A stretch of DNA of 64,000 nucleotides, taken from positions 41,094-105,093 of the forward strand of contig NZ_BMMU01000017.1 in assembly GCF_014646095.1 (NCBI RefSeq). The letters run 5' to 3'. Below, in pieces: positions 51,619 through 63,048 of this stretch (position 1 is its first letter; each line of letters starts with the position of its first letter). The position numbers were made by a program, and so were the translations under genes. The notes beneath the pieces are model-generated. The model was given only the letters and a program-made list of their open reading frames with translations, had not been told where the DNA came from and made no database searches. Origin of the DNA: Streptomyces lacrimifluminis (GTDB lineage: Bacteria > Actinomycetota > Actinomycetes > Streptomycetales > Streptomycetaceae).

Positions 51619-52295
51619 CAGCCCCTGACGCGGGGCGTGGCATAGGCATGCGTACGGGGGGCGCGGGGGCTCAGCACTGGAACGGGGCCTCGCGGGACGC
51701 CTTCCGCATCCTCTATGTCAGCACCGGCAACGTCTGCCGCTCACCGATCACCGAGCGGCTGACCCGGCATGCCCTCGCGGACCGGCTCGGCGACCCGCTG
51801 TGGGGCGGTCTGATCGTGGAGAGCGCCGGCACGTGGGGCCACGAGGGCGCGCCCATGGAGGCCAACGCGGAGGCGGTCCTCGCGGAGTTCGGCGCGGACC
51901 CCTCCGGTTTCACGGGACGCGAGCTGCTCGACGAGCACGTGATCCGGGCCGACCTGGTGCTGACGGCCACGCGGGACCACCGCGCGCAGGTCATCTCCAT
52001 GGGCCACTCGGCGGGCCTGCGCACCTTCACGCTGAAGGAGTTCACCCGCCTGGTGAAGGCGATAGACCCGGCGACCCTGCCCCCGCTGGACGACGGGATG
52101 ATCGAACGTGCGCGCGCCCTGGTGCGCGCGGCAGCCGCTCTGCGCGGGTGGCTCCTGGCGCCCACCGCGGAGGCGGACGAGGTGTACGACCCGTACGGGG
52201 CGCCCCTGACGTTCTTCCGGTCGATCGGGGACGAGATACAGCAGGCGCTGGACCCGGTGGTGACGGCACTGACCGGGGTGCCCGCGAAGGCTTGA
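51615..52295 (+). CDS. Low-molecular-weight protein tyrosine phosphatase-like protein with Cys-to-Ser nucleophile
   Basis: A 226-residue protein. The LMW-PTP P-loop is normally VCxGNxCRSP; here it reads YVSTGNVCRSPITE, so the first (nucleophilic) Cys is Ser while the second Cys and the Arg remain. The late acid region DEVYDPYGAPLTFF keeps the DP motif. ATP-independent phosphate binding is plausible but ordinary phosphatase chemistry is not. Start is TTG 51615 overlapping tsaC, or ATG 51648. The C-terminal half is longer than in ~150-residue family members. In streptomycetes this gene regularly follows tsaC. Confidence 0.85.
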   Translation: MTAPDAGRGIGMRTGGAGAQHWNGASRDAFRILYVSTGNVCRSPITERLTRHALADRLGDPLWGGLIVESAGTWGHEGAPMEANAEAVLAEFGADPSGFTGRELLDEHVIRADLVLTATRDHRAQVISMGHSAGLRTFTLKEFTRLVKAIDPATLPPLDDGMIERARALVRAAAALRGWLLAPTAEADEVYDPYGAPLTFFRSIGDEIQQALDPVVTALTGVPAKA

Positions 52296-52326
52296 GTGCC
52301 CACTGACCTGCCTCTGGGTGTCGTCT

Positions 52327-52396
52327 TGCGGCTGCGGGCCCGTTGTGGCTTGTCGCGCCCACGCGACGGAGCCGCAGATCGATACAGCCCCGCGCC
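52327..52396 (-). repeat. Dispersed streptomycete intergenic repeat, copy B (inverted)
   Basis: Reading the minus strand gives GGCGCGGGGCTGTATCGATC, GCGGCTCCGTCGCGT, GCGCGACAAGCCACAAC and GGGCCCGCA, the same blocks as copy A. Confidence 0.72.
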
Positions 52397-52455
52397 GATC
52401 AGGGCGCTCGGGCCTACCCTGGACTACACGTCACCGTCGACGTCCGGAGCCCGTC

Positions 52456-53709
52456 ATGTCGGTCGTACATGCCCTTGAGGGCGATCTCGCTGTTGATGTG
52501 CTGCGCCGGCAGGATCCCGAGCTGGCCGGGGTGCTGCTCGGGGAGGCCGAACGGCAGTCGACGACGCTCCAGCTGATCGCCGCCGAGAACTTCACCTCGC
52601 CCGCCGTGCTGGCCGCGCTCGGCTCGCCGCTCGCCAACAAGTACGCCGAGGGGTATCCCGGCGCCCGGCACCACGGCGGCTGCGAGATCGTCGACGTCGC
52701 CGAGCGTCTCGCGGTCGAGCGGGCCAAGGCCCTGTTCGGCGCCGAACACGCCAACATCCAGTCCCACTCCGGGTCTTCGGCCGTACTGGCCGCCTACGCC
52801 GCCCTCCTGCGCCCCGGCGACACCGTCCTCGCCCTCGGGCTGCCCCACGGCGGCCATCTCACGCACGGGTCGCCCGCCAACTTCTCCGGGCGCTGGTTCG
52901 ACTTCGTCCCCTACGGGGTGGACGCGGAGAGCGGCCTCATCGACTACGAGCAGGTGCGCGCCCTGGCCCGTACACATCGCCCCAAGGCCATCGTCTGCGG
53001 GTCCATCGCCTACCCCCGGCACATCGACTACGCCGCCTTCCGCGAGATCGCCGACGACACGGGCGCCTACCTCATCGCCGACGCCGCCCACCCCATCGGG
53101 CTCGTCGCCGGGGGAGCGGCGCCCAGTCCGGTGCCGTACGCCGACGTCGTCTGCGCGACCACCCACAAAGTGCTGCGCGGACCCCGCGGCGGGATGCTGC
53201 TGTGCGGCGCCGACCTCGCGGAACGGGTCGACCGGGCGGTTTTCCCGTTCACGCAGGGGGGCGCTCAGATGCACACCATCGCCGCCAAGGCCGTCGCCTT
53301 CGGCGAGGCGGCCACCCCGGCCTTCACGGCGTACGCGCATCAGGTGGTCGCCAACGCGCGGGTGCTGGCGGCGGGCCTGGCCGCCGAGGGGTTCGTCGTC
53401 ACCACGGGCGGCACCGACACGCACCTCATTACGGTGGATCCGGCACCTCTGGGAGTGGACGGGCGTACCGCGCGAGGGCTGCTTTCCGCCGCAGGAGTGG
53501 TCCTGGACTGCTGTCCGCTGCCTCACGGGGAGGCGCGCGGTCTGCGGCTCGGGACGGCCGCGCTGACCACACAGGGGATGGGGGAGGCCGAGATGACGCG
53601 GATCGCGGTGCTGGTCGCGGGTGTGCTGCGCGGGGCTGTCGAGAGCGGTGGGGTGCGTGAAGAAGTGCGGGAGCTGGCCGGTAGATTTCCGCCGTATCCC
53701 GGGCGATGA
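52456..53709 (+). CDS. glyA: Serine hydroxymethyltransferase
   Basis: A 417-residue PLP enzyme interconverting serine and glycine with tetrahydrofolate. LIAAENFTSPAVLAALGSPL, NKYAEGYPGARHHGGCEIVD, and the PLP Lys in TTHKVLRGPRGGML are present; the aspartate below PLP is in IADAAHPIGL. Canonical SHMT has TTHKTLRGPRGG, so Val replaces Thr, and AHxxG reads AAHPIG. Streptomycetes carry several glyA paralogues and this is one of the shorter-motif forms. ATG 52456 gives the family length; TACCCT upstream (~52413) could be its -10. Confidence 0.9.
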   Translation: MSVVHALEGDLAVDVLRRQDPELAGVLLGEAERQSTTLQLIAAENFTSPAVLAALGSPLANKYAEGYPGARHHGGCEIVDVAERLAVERAKALFGAEHANIQSHSGSSAVLAAYAALLRPGDTVLALGLPHGGHLTHGSPANFSGRWFDFVPYGVDAESGLIDYEQVRALARTHRPKAIVCGSIAYPRHIDYAAFREIADDTGAYLIADAAHPIGLVAGGAAPSPVPYADVVCATTHKVLRGPRGGMLLCGADLAERVDRAVFPFTQGGAQMHTIAAKAVAFGEAATPAFTAYAHQVVANARVLAAGLAAEGFVVTTGGTDTHLITVDPAPLGVDGRTARGLLSAAGVVLDCCPLPHGEARGLRLGTAALTTQGMGEAEMTRIAVLVAGVLRGAVESGGVREEVRELAGRFPPYPGR

Positions 53710-53835
53710 GGGGTAGTCGTCAACTCGTGCACAGGCGCGCGTGCAACCATCATCGCTACCCGGAAGTCCCTATCCCTATGCGTCCCTCGCTAGGGTGTGG
53801 GGCCTGGATGGCCAGCGAGACCTGTGGGGAAGCCT

Positions 53836-55185
53836 GTGCGTGAATACCTGCTGACGCTCTGCATCACGGCCGCGGTGACGTATCTGCTGACCGGGCCGGT
53901 ACGGAAGTTCGCGATCGTGGCCGGAGCGATGCCGGAGATCAGGGCCCGTGACGTGCACCGGGAACCCACTCCGCGGCTCGGCGGGATCGCGATGTTCTTC
54001 GGGCTGTGCGCCGGACTGCTGGTCGCCGACCACCTGACCAACCTCCACGAGGTCTTCAAGAACTCGAACGAGCCGAGGGCGCTGCTCTCCGGCGCCGCGC
54101 TCATCTGGCTGATCGGCGTCCTGGACGACAAGTTCGAGATCGACGCCCTGATCAAGCTGGGCGGCCAGATGATCGCCGCCGGCGTCATGGTCATGCAGGG
54201 TCTGACGATCCTGTGGCTGCCGATCCCGTCCGTGGGCAACGTCGCGCTGACCCAGTGGCAGGGCACCCTGCTGACGGTGGCGCTGGTCGTCATCACGATC
54301 AACGCGGTCAACTTCGTCGACGGCCTGGACGGCCTCGCGGCCGGCATGGTGTGCATCGCGTCGGCGGCGTTCTTCCTCTACGCCTACCGGGTCTGGGTCT
54401 CCTACGGCATCGAGGCCGCCGCCCCGGCCACCCTGTTCTCGGTGATCCTGATGGGCATGTGCCTCGGTTTCCTGCCGCACAACATGCACCCCGCCCGGAT
54501 CTTCATGGGCGACTCCGGGTCGATGCTCATCGGCCTGGTGCTGGCCGCCGGCGCGATCTCCATCACCGGGCAGATCGACCCCGACGCGATGAACCTGTTC
54601 TCCGGGTCCGAGCGCAACACCGTGCACCAGATGGTGCCGGTCTACATCCCGCTGCTGATGCCGCTCACCATCATCGCGATCCCGGCCGCCGACCTGGTGC
54701 TGGCCATCGTGCGACGCACCTGGCGCGGACAGTCGCCGTTCGCGGCCGACCGGGGGCATCTGCACCACCGGCTGCTGGAGGTCGGGCACTCGCACAGCAG
54801 GGCCGTCCTGATCATGTACTTCTGGTCGGCGCTCATCGGCTTCGGTGCCCTGTCCTACTCGGTCAACAACGCGTCCATGTGGATCGTCCTGAGTGTGGTG
54901 GCACTGAGCGCGATCGGACTCGTCCTCCTGCTGCTGCCGCGCTTCACGCCGCGCACCCCGCGCTGGGCCGAGCGGTTCGTGCCGCCGCGCTACCGGCGCG
55001 GCCGTACGACGGAAGAGGCCGGGGCGACGGCGCCCGCCGCCTCGGTGCCGGCCCTGGCCGGCGAGGAGGCCACCCCGGAACACCGTGCTCCGGTGCGGGC
55101 CGGCGTCTCGGGAGTCAATGGGGCGACGGCGATCGGTCCCCGTTCGCGGCTTCTGGACCGGCGTAAGGCAGGGTCGTCGCGCTGA
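53836..55185 (+). CDS. WecA/TagO-type undecaprenyl-phosphate sugar-1-phosphate transferase
   Basis: A ~449-residue integral membrane enzyme of the MraY/WecA superfamily with ten to eleven TM helices. Motifs: VHREPTPRLGGIAMFF, GVLDDKFEIDALIKL (Mg-binding DD), NFVDGLDGLAAGM, HPARIFMGDSGSMLIG, and the cytoplasmic HIHH-like DRGHLHHRLLEVGHSH. It transfers GlcNAc-1-P (or similar) to undecaprenyl phosphate, starting wall teichoic acid or other glycans. GTG 53836 after GGGGAAG is chosen. The Ala/Pro-rich cytoplasmic tail is ~70 residues long. It lies directly before the ATP synthase operon. Confidence 0.9.
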   Translation: MREYLLTLCITAAVTYLLTGPVRKFAIVAGAMPEIRARDVHREPTPRLGGIAMFFGLCAGLLVADHLTNLHEVFKNSNEPRALLSGAALIWLIGVLDDKFEIDALIKLGGQMIAAGVMVMQGLTILWLPIPSVGNVALTQWQGTLLTVALVVITINAVNFVDGLDGLAAGMVCIASAAFFLYAYRVWVSYGIEAAAPATLFSVILMGMCLGFLPHNMHPARIFMGDSGSMLIGLVLAAGAISITGQIDPDAMNLFSGSERNTVHQMVPVYIPLLMPLTIIAIPAADLVLAIVRRTWRGQSPFAADRGHLHHRLLEVGHSHSRAVLIMYFWSALIGFGALSYSVNNASMWIVLSVVALSAIGLVLLLLPRFTPRTPRWAERFVPPRYRRGRTTEEAGATAPAASVPALAGEEATPEHRAPVRAGVSGVNGATAIGPRSRLLDRRKAGSSR

Positions 55186-55340
55186 CGCAAGGTAAGAATC
55201 TGACTAACACTTTGCCTGAGGCCGCGAGATCAAAGTGCCCCAATACCAGACAAGTCGGCGCGGATTCTGCACAGGTGGGCAGGTTCACTCTCATGTGTGA
55301 CACCTAGCACACCATCCAGGTAAAGACCTCATCAAATAGT

Positions 55341-55358
55341 TTGTGATACGGTTCACGA
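55341..55358. promoter_or_regulatory. Rex-type operator upstream of atpI
   Basis: TTGTGATACGGTTCACGA fits the Rex operator pattern TTGTGAA-N4-TTCACAA at 12 of 14 defined positions. It lies 125 bp upstream of atpI in the AT-richer promoter region. Rex is the NADH/NAD redox repressor of respiratory genes in streptomycetes. Confidence 0.65.
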
Positions 55359-55482
55359 GAACCCCGAACAGAGTCGAAGGACCGCAGTGCGACGGTCCAT
55401 TGGCCCGAGTTTCTCTGCTCGAATCGGGGACTACGCTCGTCCATGACGACACCTGCCCCCCTGTGAAAGCGGAGTTGCCGCC

Positions 55483-55920
55483 ATGCCGTCCAATGACGTC
55501 CGGATCCTGCTTCAAGCCGCTGTGCCCACAGCTGCCGTCGGTGCTCTTGCCGCCGTTGTCAGTGCCGTGGTCGCGGGTGTCGAAGGAGCTGTCGGGGCGA
55601 TCGTCGCGACGCTGGTCGTCATTCTCTTCATGGGCATCGGGCTTTACGTTCTGCAGCGCACTGCCAAAACGCTTCCGCATCTGTTCCAGGCAATGGGTCT
55701 GATGCTGTATGCGGCCCAAATTCTTCTGCTGTTCATCTTTGTCGCGGCGTTCAAGAACACGACGCTGTTCAACCCCCGGGCTTTCGCGCTCACTCTGGTC
55801 GCAGGCACGCTCGCCTGGATCGCGGCGCAGGCGCGTGCCCACATGAAGTCGAAGATCCTCTACGTTGAACCCGACTCCACGATGGGGGACAGGCCCGAAA
55901 AGACGGGGCACTCGTCGTGA
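55483..55920 (+). CDS. atpI: ATP synthase protein I
   Basis: A 145-residue membrane protein with four TM segments (AVPTAAVGALAAVVSAVVAG; GAIVATLVVILFMGIGLYVL; MGLMLYAAQILLLFIFVAAF; LTLVAGTLAWIAAQARA). Its position before atpB and its topology identify it as AtpI, a helper in c-ring assembly and possibly Mg uptake. GGAG lies 9 nt before the ATG. It is the first gene of the operon, downstream of the Rex-like site. Confidence 0.9.
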   Translation: MPSNDVRILLQAAVPTAAVGALAAVVSAVVAGVEGAVGAIVATLVVILFMGIGLYVLQRTAKTLPHLFQAMGLMLYAAQILLLFIFVAAFKNTTLFNPRAFALTLVAGTLAWIAAQARAHMKSKILYVEPDSTMGDRPEKTGHSS

Positions 55921-56145
55921 GAGGTAGGGCCGGGATAAGCGGGTGTGAGAGATCCTGCTATCGTCCGGTGCCAACTGCGGCATCGCGGGCGCGGGCATCT
56001 GAGCTGACGCCTGCTCAATCGCGAGGCTTGATGCCCCACAGCCGCCCCCACATCCGTAACACCAGTCCAGTGCCGAACCGCGGCTGCGCGCCGTGCCGAC
56101 ACAACGAGGTTGCCGTACCCATGCGTCACGCCGAAGGAGCCCGTG

Positions 56146-56964
56146 GTGAGTGCTGACCAGACCCAGCTCGCCTTTGACTGGAGCTGTCGGATCATGTCCG
56201 ACAACGGCTGTGGCTTCCCGGCTCCGGGCCTGCACTCGTTCCTCTTCAAGCCGATCGCCACGGTCGGCGGGTTCGAGTTCAACAAGGTGATGTTGCTCGC
56301 GATCGTCACCAGTCTCCTGGTCGTCACCTTCTTCACGCTTGCCTTTGGCAAGGCGAAGGTGGTCCCGGGCAAGCTGCAGATGATCGGCGAGGCCGGCTAC
56401 GACTTCGTACGCCGTGGCATCGTCTACGAGACCATCGGCAAGAAGGAGGGCGAGAAGTACGTCCCTCTCATGGTCTCGTTGTTCTTCTTCATCTGGATCA
56501 TGAACATCTGGTCCGTGATCCCGCTGGCCCAGTTCCCGGTGTCGTCGGTCATCGCCTACCCGATGGTGCTCGCGGCGATCGTCTACCTGGTGTGGATGTC
56601 GGTCACCTTCAAGCGGCACGGCTTCGTCGGCGGTTTCAAGAACCTCACCGGCTACGACAAGTCGCTCGGCCCGGTGCTGCCGCTCGTCATGGTCATCGAG
56701 TTCTTCTCGAACACCCTCGTGCGGCCGTTCACACACGCTGTGCGACTCTTCGCCAACATGTTCGCCGGCCACCTGATGCTGGTCATGTTCACCGTCGCCT
56801 CCTGGTATCTGCTGAACAGCTGGATGGTCCCGGCCGCCGGCGTGTCCTTCGTGATGGCCGTGGTCATGATCGGCTTCGAGCTCTTCGTCCAGGCCGTCCA
56901 GGCGTACGTGTTCGTGCTGCTGGCCTGCTCCTACCTTCAGGGCGCTCTCGCCGAGCACCACTGA
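56146..56964 (+). CDS. atpB: ATP synthase F0 subunit a
   Basis: A 272-residue membrane subunit forming the proton half-channels. CGFPAPGLHSFLFKPI opens the actinobacterial form; the essential Arg lies in FSNTLVRPFTHAVRLFANM (second R in VRLFAN), and the last helices hold IGFELFVQAVQAYVFVLL with the Glu and Gln of the outlet channel. GTG 56146 is preferred over the adjacent GTG 56143, with GGAG ~6 nt upstream. It is 226 nt after atpI. Confidence 0.95.
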   Translation: MSADQTQLAFDWSCRIMSDNGCGFPAPGLHSFLFKPIATVGGFEFNKVMLLAIVTSLLVVTFFTLAFGKAKVVPGKLQMIGEAGYDFVRRGIVYETIGKKEGEKYVPLMVSLFFFIWIMNIWSVIPLAQFPVSSVIAYPMVLAAIVYLVWMSVTFKRHGFVGGFKNLTGYDKSLGPVLPLVMVIEFFSNTLVRPFTHAVRLFANMFAGHLMLVMFTVASWYLLNSWMVPAAGVSFVMAVVMIGFELFVQAVQAYVFVLLACSYLQGALAEHH

Positions 56965-57039
56965 GCCACAACCACTCCCAGCCCCCGAGAACGTCCGGTG
57001 GCCAACCTCCACCGGTCCTGAAAGAGAAGGAAGAATCGC

Positions 57040-57270
57040 ATGGCTGCCCTTGAGACCCTCGCCGCTGTCGAAGGCAACCTCGGCTCCATCGGCTACGGCC
57101 TTGCCGCCATCGGCCCCGGTGTCGGCGTCGGCATCATCTTCGGTAACGGCACCCAGGCGCTGGCCCGCCAGCCCGAAGCGGCCGGTCTGATCCGTGCCAA
57201 CCAGATCCTCGGTTTCGCGTTCTGTGAGGCGCTCGCCCTCATCGGCATCGTCATGCCGTTCGTCTACTAG
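57040..57270 (+). CDS. atpE: ATP synthase F0 subunit c
   Basis: A 76-residue hairpin of two TM helices. Helix 1 has the glycine pattern GLAAIGPGVGVGIIFGNG; the polar loop is ARQPEA; helix 2 carries the proton-binding Glu in GFAFCEALALIGIVMPF. No sodium-type ligands are seen, so it is proton coupled. GAGAAGGAAG precedes the ATG. Operon order atpB-atpE-atpF is canonical. Confidence 0.97.
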   Translation: MAALETLAAVEGNLGSIGYGLAAIGPGVGVGIIFGNGTQALARQPEAAGLIRANQILGFAFCEALALIGIVMPFVY

Positions 57271-57314
57271 ACCGACGTATCGACGATCGAAACCTTTCAA
57301 GGAAAGGCACTGAT

Positions 57315-57863
57315 GTGATCGCCAACCTGGTACAGCTGGCGGCCGAGGAGGAGCAGAACCCGCTCATCCCGCCCGGCCCCGAGCTGCTTGTCGGCGCCAT
57401 CGCCTTCGCCATCGTGTTCTTCTTCTTCTGGAAGAAGCTGCTTCCGAACATCAACAAGGTTCTGGAGGAGCGCCGCGCGGCGATCGAAGGCGGTATCGAA
57501 GAGGCCGACGCCATGAAGGTCGAGGCCCAGAGCGTTCTTGAGCAGTACAAGGCTCAGCTCGCCGAGGCTCGGCACGAGGCCGCGCGACTGCGCCAGGAGG
57601 CGCAGGAGCAGGGTGCCACGCTCATCGCCGAGATGCGCGCGGAAGGCCAGCGGCAGCGTGAGGAGATCGTCGCCGCCGGTCACTCCCAGCTCGACGCCGA
57701 CCGCAAGGCCGCCTCGTCCGCGCTCCGCCAGGACGTCGGCAAGCTCGCCACAGAGCTGGCCGGCAAGCTCGTCGGTGAGTCCCTGGAGGACCACGCCCGG
57801 CAGAGCCGCGTGATCGACCGCTTCCTCGACGACCTCGAGGAGAAGGCCGAGGCGACTCGATGA
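57315..57863 (+). CDS. atpF: ATP synthase F0 subunit b
   Basis: A 182-residue stator subunit: one N-terminal TM helix (ELLVGAIAFAIVFFFFWKKL) and a long charged coiled coil (e.g. AQLAEARHEAARLRQEAQEQ) to the C-terminus. GTG start 45 nt after atpE with GGAAAGG upstream. The stop overlaps atpH (ATGA), which ties expression of the two peripheral-stalk subunits. Confidence 0.95.
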   Translation: MIANLVQLAAEEEQNPLIPPGPELLVGAIAFAIVFFFFWKKLLPNINKVLEERRAAIEGGIEEADAMKVEAQSVLEQYKAQLAEARHEAARLRQEAQEQGATLIAEMRAEGQRQREEIVAAGHSQLDADRKAASSALRQDVGKLATELAGKLVGESLEDHARQSRVIDRFLDDLEEKAEATR

Positions 57864-58681
57864 CCGTGCACGGAGCCAGTCGCGAGGCTGCCGCCGCCGC
57901 ACGGGAGCGTCTCGACGCGCTGACGGACTCGACGTCCGCCGACGCGAAGAAGCTGTCCGACGAGCTGGCTTCGGTCACCGCGCTGCTGCACCGCGAGGTG
58001 TCGCTGCGTCGGGTCCTCACCGACCCGGCGCAGTCCGGAGAGGCCAAGGCCGAGCTGGCCCAGCGCCTCTTCGGCAGCCAGGTCGGCGGGCCCACCACCG
58101 ACCTGGTGGCCGGCATGGTGCGCTCCCGCTGGTCGCGTTCACGCGACCTGGTGGACGCGCTGGAGGAGCTGGCGGACATCGCCGACCTCACCTCCGCCCA
58201 GCAGGCGGGCGGGCTCGACAACGTCGAGGACGAGCTGTTCCGGTTCGGCCGGATCGTCTCTTCGAACACCGAGCTGCGCGCCGCGCTGACCGACCGTGCC
58301 GCGAGCACCGGCGCCAAGGGCGAGCTGCTGCGCAGCCTGCTCGGGGGCCGGGCCGCGGCCACGACCGAGCGTCTGGTGACGCGCCTTGTGACCGCGCCGC
58401 GGGGACGTAGCCTGGAGGCGGGACTCGAGTCCCTGTCCAAGCTCGCCGCCGAGCGCCGGGACCGCATGGTCGCCGTCGTCACCTCCGCGGTTCCGCTGAG
58501 CGACCCGCAGAAGCAGCGCCTCGGCGCCGCCCTCGCGAAGCTCTACGGCCGTCAGATGCACCTGAACCTGGACGTGGACCCCGAGGTCCTCGGCGGGATC
58601 CGGGTGCTGGTCGGCGACGAGGTCATCAACGGCAGCATCGCGGACCGCATCGAGGACGCCGGCCGCCGCATGGCGGGCTAG
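57860..58681 (+). CDS. atpH: ATP synthase F1 subunit delta
   Basis: A 273-residue peripheral-stalk subunit, typical of actinobacteria, which have a longer N-terminal region than the ~177-residue E. coli form. N-terminal helical bundle and a C-terminal domain ending HLNLDVDPEVLGGIRVLVGD and GSIADRIEDAGRRM, the family signature. It overlaps atpF by 4 nt. A large inverted-repeat structure separates it from atpA. Confidence 0.94.
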   Translation: MTVHGASREAAAAARERLDALTDSTSADAKKLSDELASVTALLHREVSLRRVLTDPAQSGEAKAELAQRLFGSQVGGPTTDLVAGMVRSRWSRSRDLVDALEELADIADLTSAQQAGGLDNVEDELFRFGRIVSSNTELRAALTDRAASTGAKGELLRSLLGGRAAATTERLVTRLVTAPRGRSLEAGLESLSKLAAERRDRMVAVVTSAVPLSDPQKQRLGAALAKLYGRQMHLNLDVDPEVLGGIRVLVGDEVINGSIADRIEDAGRRMAG

Positions 58682-58747
58682 CCCGCCCGGCAGCCACACA
58701 GCACGCAGCAACTCAATACTCGTAGTACGTACTTGAATGCGGCCCTG

Positions 58748-58821
58748 GTTGGGCCGTGCAGAGGATTCACCTCTTTTTTGGGGGGAGTCCCCATCCCCCC
58801 AAGTGAAACTTCGGGCCCAAC
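58748..58821 (+). promoter_or_regulatory. Extended hairpin in the atpH-atpA spacer
   Basis: Three nested paired blocks: GTTGGGCC (58748-58755) with GGCCCAAC (58814-58821), TTCAC (58766-58770) with GTGAA (58803-58807), and TTGGGGGG (58778-58785) with CCCCCCAA (58795-58802). It ends directly before the AAGGAG of atpA. Possible RNA processing, stability or translation control element. Confidence 0.7.
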
Positions 58822-58841
58822 AAGGAGAGCAGGGAACCCAG

Positions 58842-60434
<1,593 letters not shown>

Positions 60435-60454
60435 CGACGGAAGGGACCTGACTC

Positions 60455-61371
60455 ATGGGAGCCCAGCTCCGGGTCTACAAGCGTCGCATCCGATCTGTCA
60501 CCGCGACCAAGAAGATCACCAAGGCGATGGAGATGATCGCCGCCTCGCGCGTCGTCAAGGCGCAGCGCAAGGTGGCGGCCTCCGCACCGTACGCGACCGA
60601 GCTCACCCGCGCGGTCACGGCGGTCGGCACGGGTTCGAACACCAAGCACCCGCTGACCACCGAGGCCGAGACGCCGACCCGTTCCGCGGTCCTGCTCCTC
60701 ACGAGCGACCGCGGTCTGGCCGGCGCCTTCAACTCCAACGCCATCAAGGCGGCGGAGCTGCTGACCGCGCGTCTTGAGGCCGAGGGCAAGGAGGTCGACA
60801 CGTTCATCGTCGGCCGCCGGGGTCTGGCCCACTACAACTTCCGCGAGCGCAAGGTCGTGGAGTCGTGGTCGGGCTTCACCGACCAGCCCACGTACGCGGA
60901 CGCCAAGAAGGTCGCGGCTCCGCTCATCGAGGCCATCGAGAAGGAGACGGGGGACGGCGGCGTGGACGAACTCCACATCGTCTACACCGAGTTCGTCTCG
61001 ATGATGACGCAGACGGCGGTCGACAGCCGCCTGCTGCCGCTCCGCCTCGACGAGGTCGCGGAGGAGTCGTCCGCCAAGGGCGAGATCCTTCCGCTGTACG
61101 ACTTCGAGCCGTCGGCGGAGGACGTCCTCGACGCCCTTCTGCCCCGGTACGTCGAGAGCCGTATCTACAACGCGCTGCTCCAGTCGGCTGCCTCCAAGCA
61201 CGCCGCCACCCGCCGCGCGATGAAGTCGGCGACCGACAACGCGGGAGACCTGATCACCACGCTCTCCCGTCTTGCCAACGCGGCCCGACAGGCCGAAATC
61301 ACCCAGGAAATCAGCGAGATCGTCGGTGGGTCCGCAGCCCTGGCCGACGCGACCGCGGGGAGTGACAGGTA

Positions 61372-61372
<1 letters not shown>
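60455..61372 (+). CDS. atpG: ATP synthase F1 subunit gamma
   Basis: A 305-residue central-stalk subunit: N-terminal coiled coil (YKRRIRSVTATKKITKAMEM, IAASRVVKAQ), Rossmann-like middle with LLTSDRGLAGAFNSN, and C-terminal helix with LQSAASKHAATRRAMKSATD and NAARQAEITQEISEIVGG, the family signature. The stop overlaps the atpD start (TAATG). Confidence 0.96.
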
Positions 61373-62808
<1,436 letters not shown>

Positions 62809-62822
62809 CCCCCGCGCTCTTG

Positions 62823-62871
62823 GGAGAGGGGCAGGGGAGCACCCTTCGCGGGGTGCGTCCTGCCCCTCTCC
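62823..62871 (+). terminator. Strong hairpin after atpD
   Basis: GGAGAGGGGCAGG pairs with CCTGCCCCTCTCC (13 bp, perfect), with further inner pairing of GCACCC and GGGTGC. It starts 15 nt after atpD. Confidence 0.8.
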
Positions 62872-62893
62872 GCACACCCACTGCTGCATCATC

Positions 62894-62960
62894 TGGGGGC
62901 CGTGTCACTTTTGCGGCTACCGCCGCGCGGCCCCCAGACCCCCAGCCGAAAGCCTGGGGG
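62894..62960 (+). repeat. Partial dispersed repeat (copy C) with two further hairpins
   Basis: TGGGGGC (62894-) pairs with GCCCCCA (to 62936) around CGTGTCACTTTTGCGGCTAC, which resembles the middle of copy A; then CCCCCAG pairs with CTGGGGG (62939-62960). This places repeat-derived structure inside the ATP synthase operon. Confidence 0.6.
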
Positions 62961-62973
62961 AGGCCCCGACGCT

Positions 62974-63003
62974 TTGGTGTTCGGAGCCCTACTAGACTTA
63001 TAC
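62974..63003 (+). promoter_or_regulatory. Possible internal promoter for atpC
   Basis: TTGGTG at 62974-62979 and TTATAC at 62998-63003 (18-nt spacer), or TAGACT at 62993-62998 as an alternative -10, in the only AT-rich part of the spacer. Unproven. Confidence 0.35.
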
Positions 63004-63048
63004 GCAACACCCGGCATAACGGCCGGGTGGTGACCCGAGGAGCCAACC

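Noticed and set aside
55290..55310. Second Rex-like site (TGTG...CACA) upstream of atpI
   Set aside because: Only the outer TGTG/CACA match and the centre does not fit the operator; the site at 55341 is far better.
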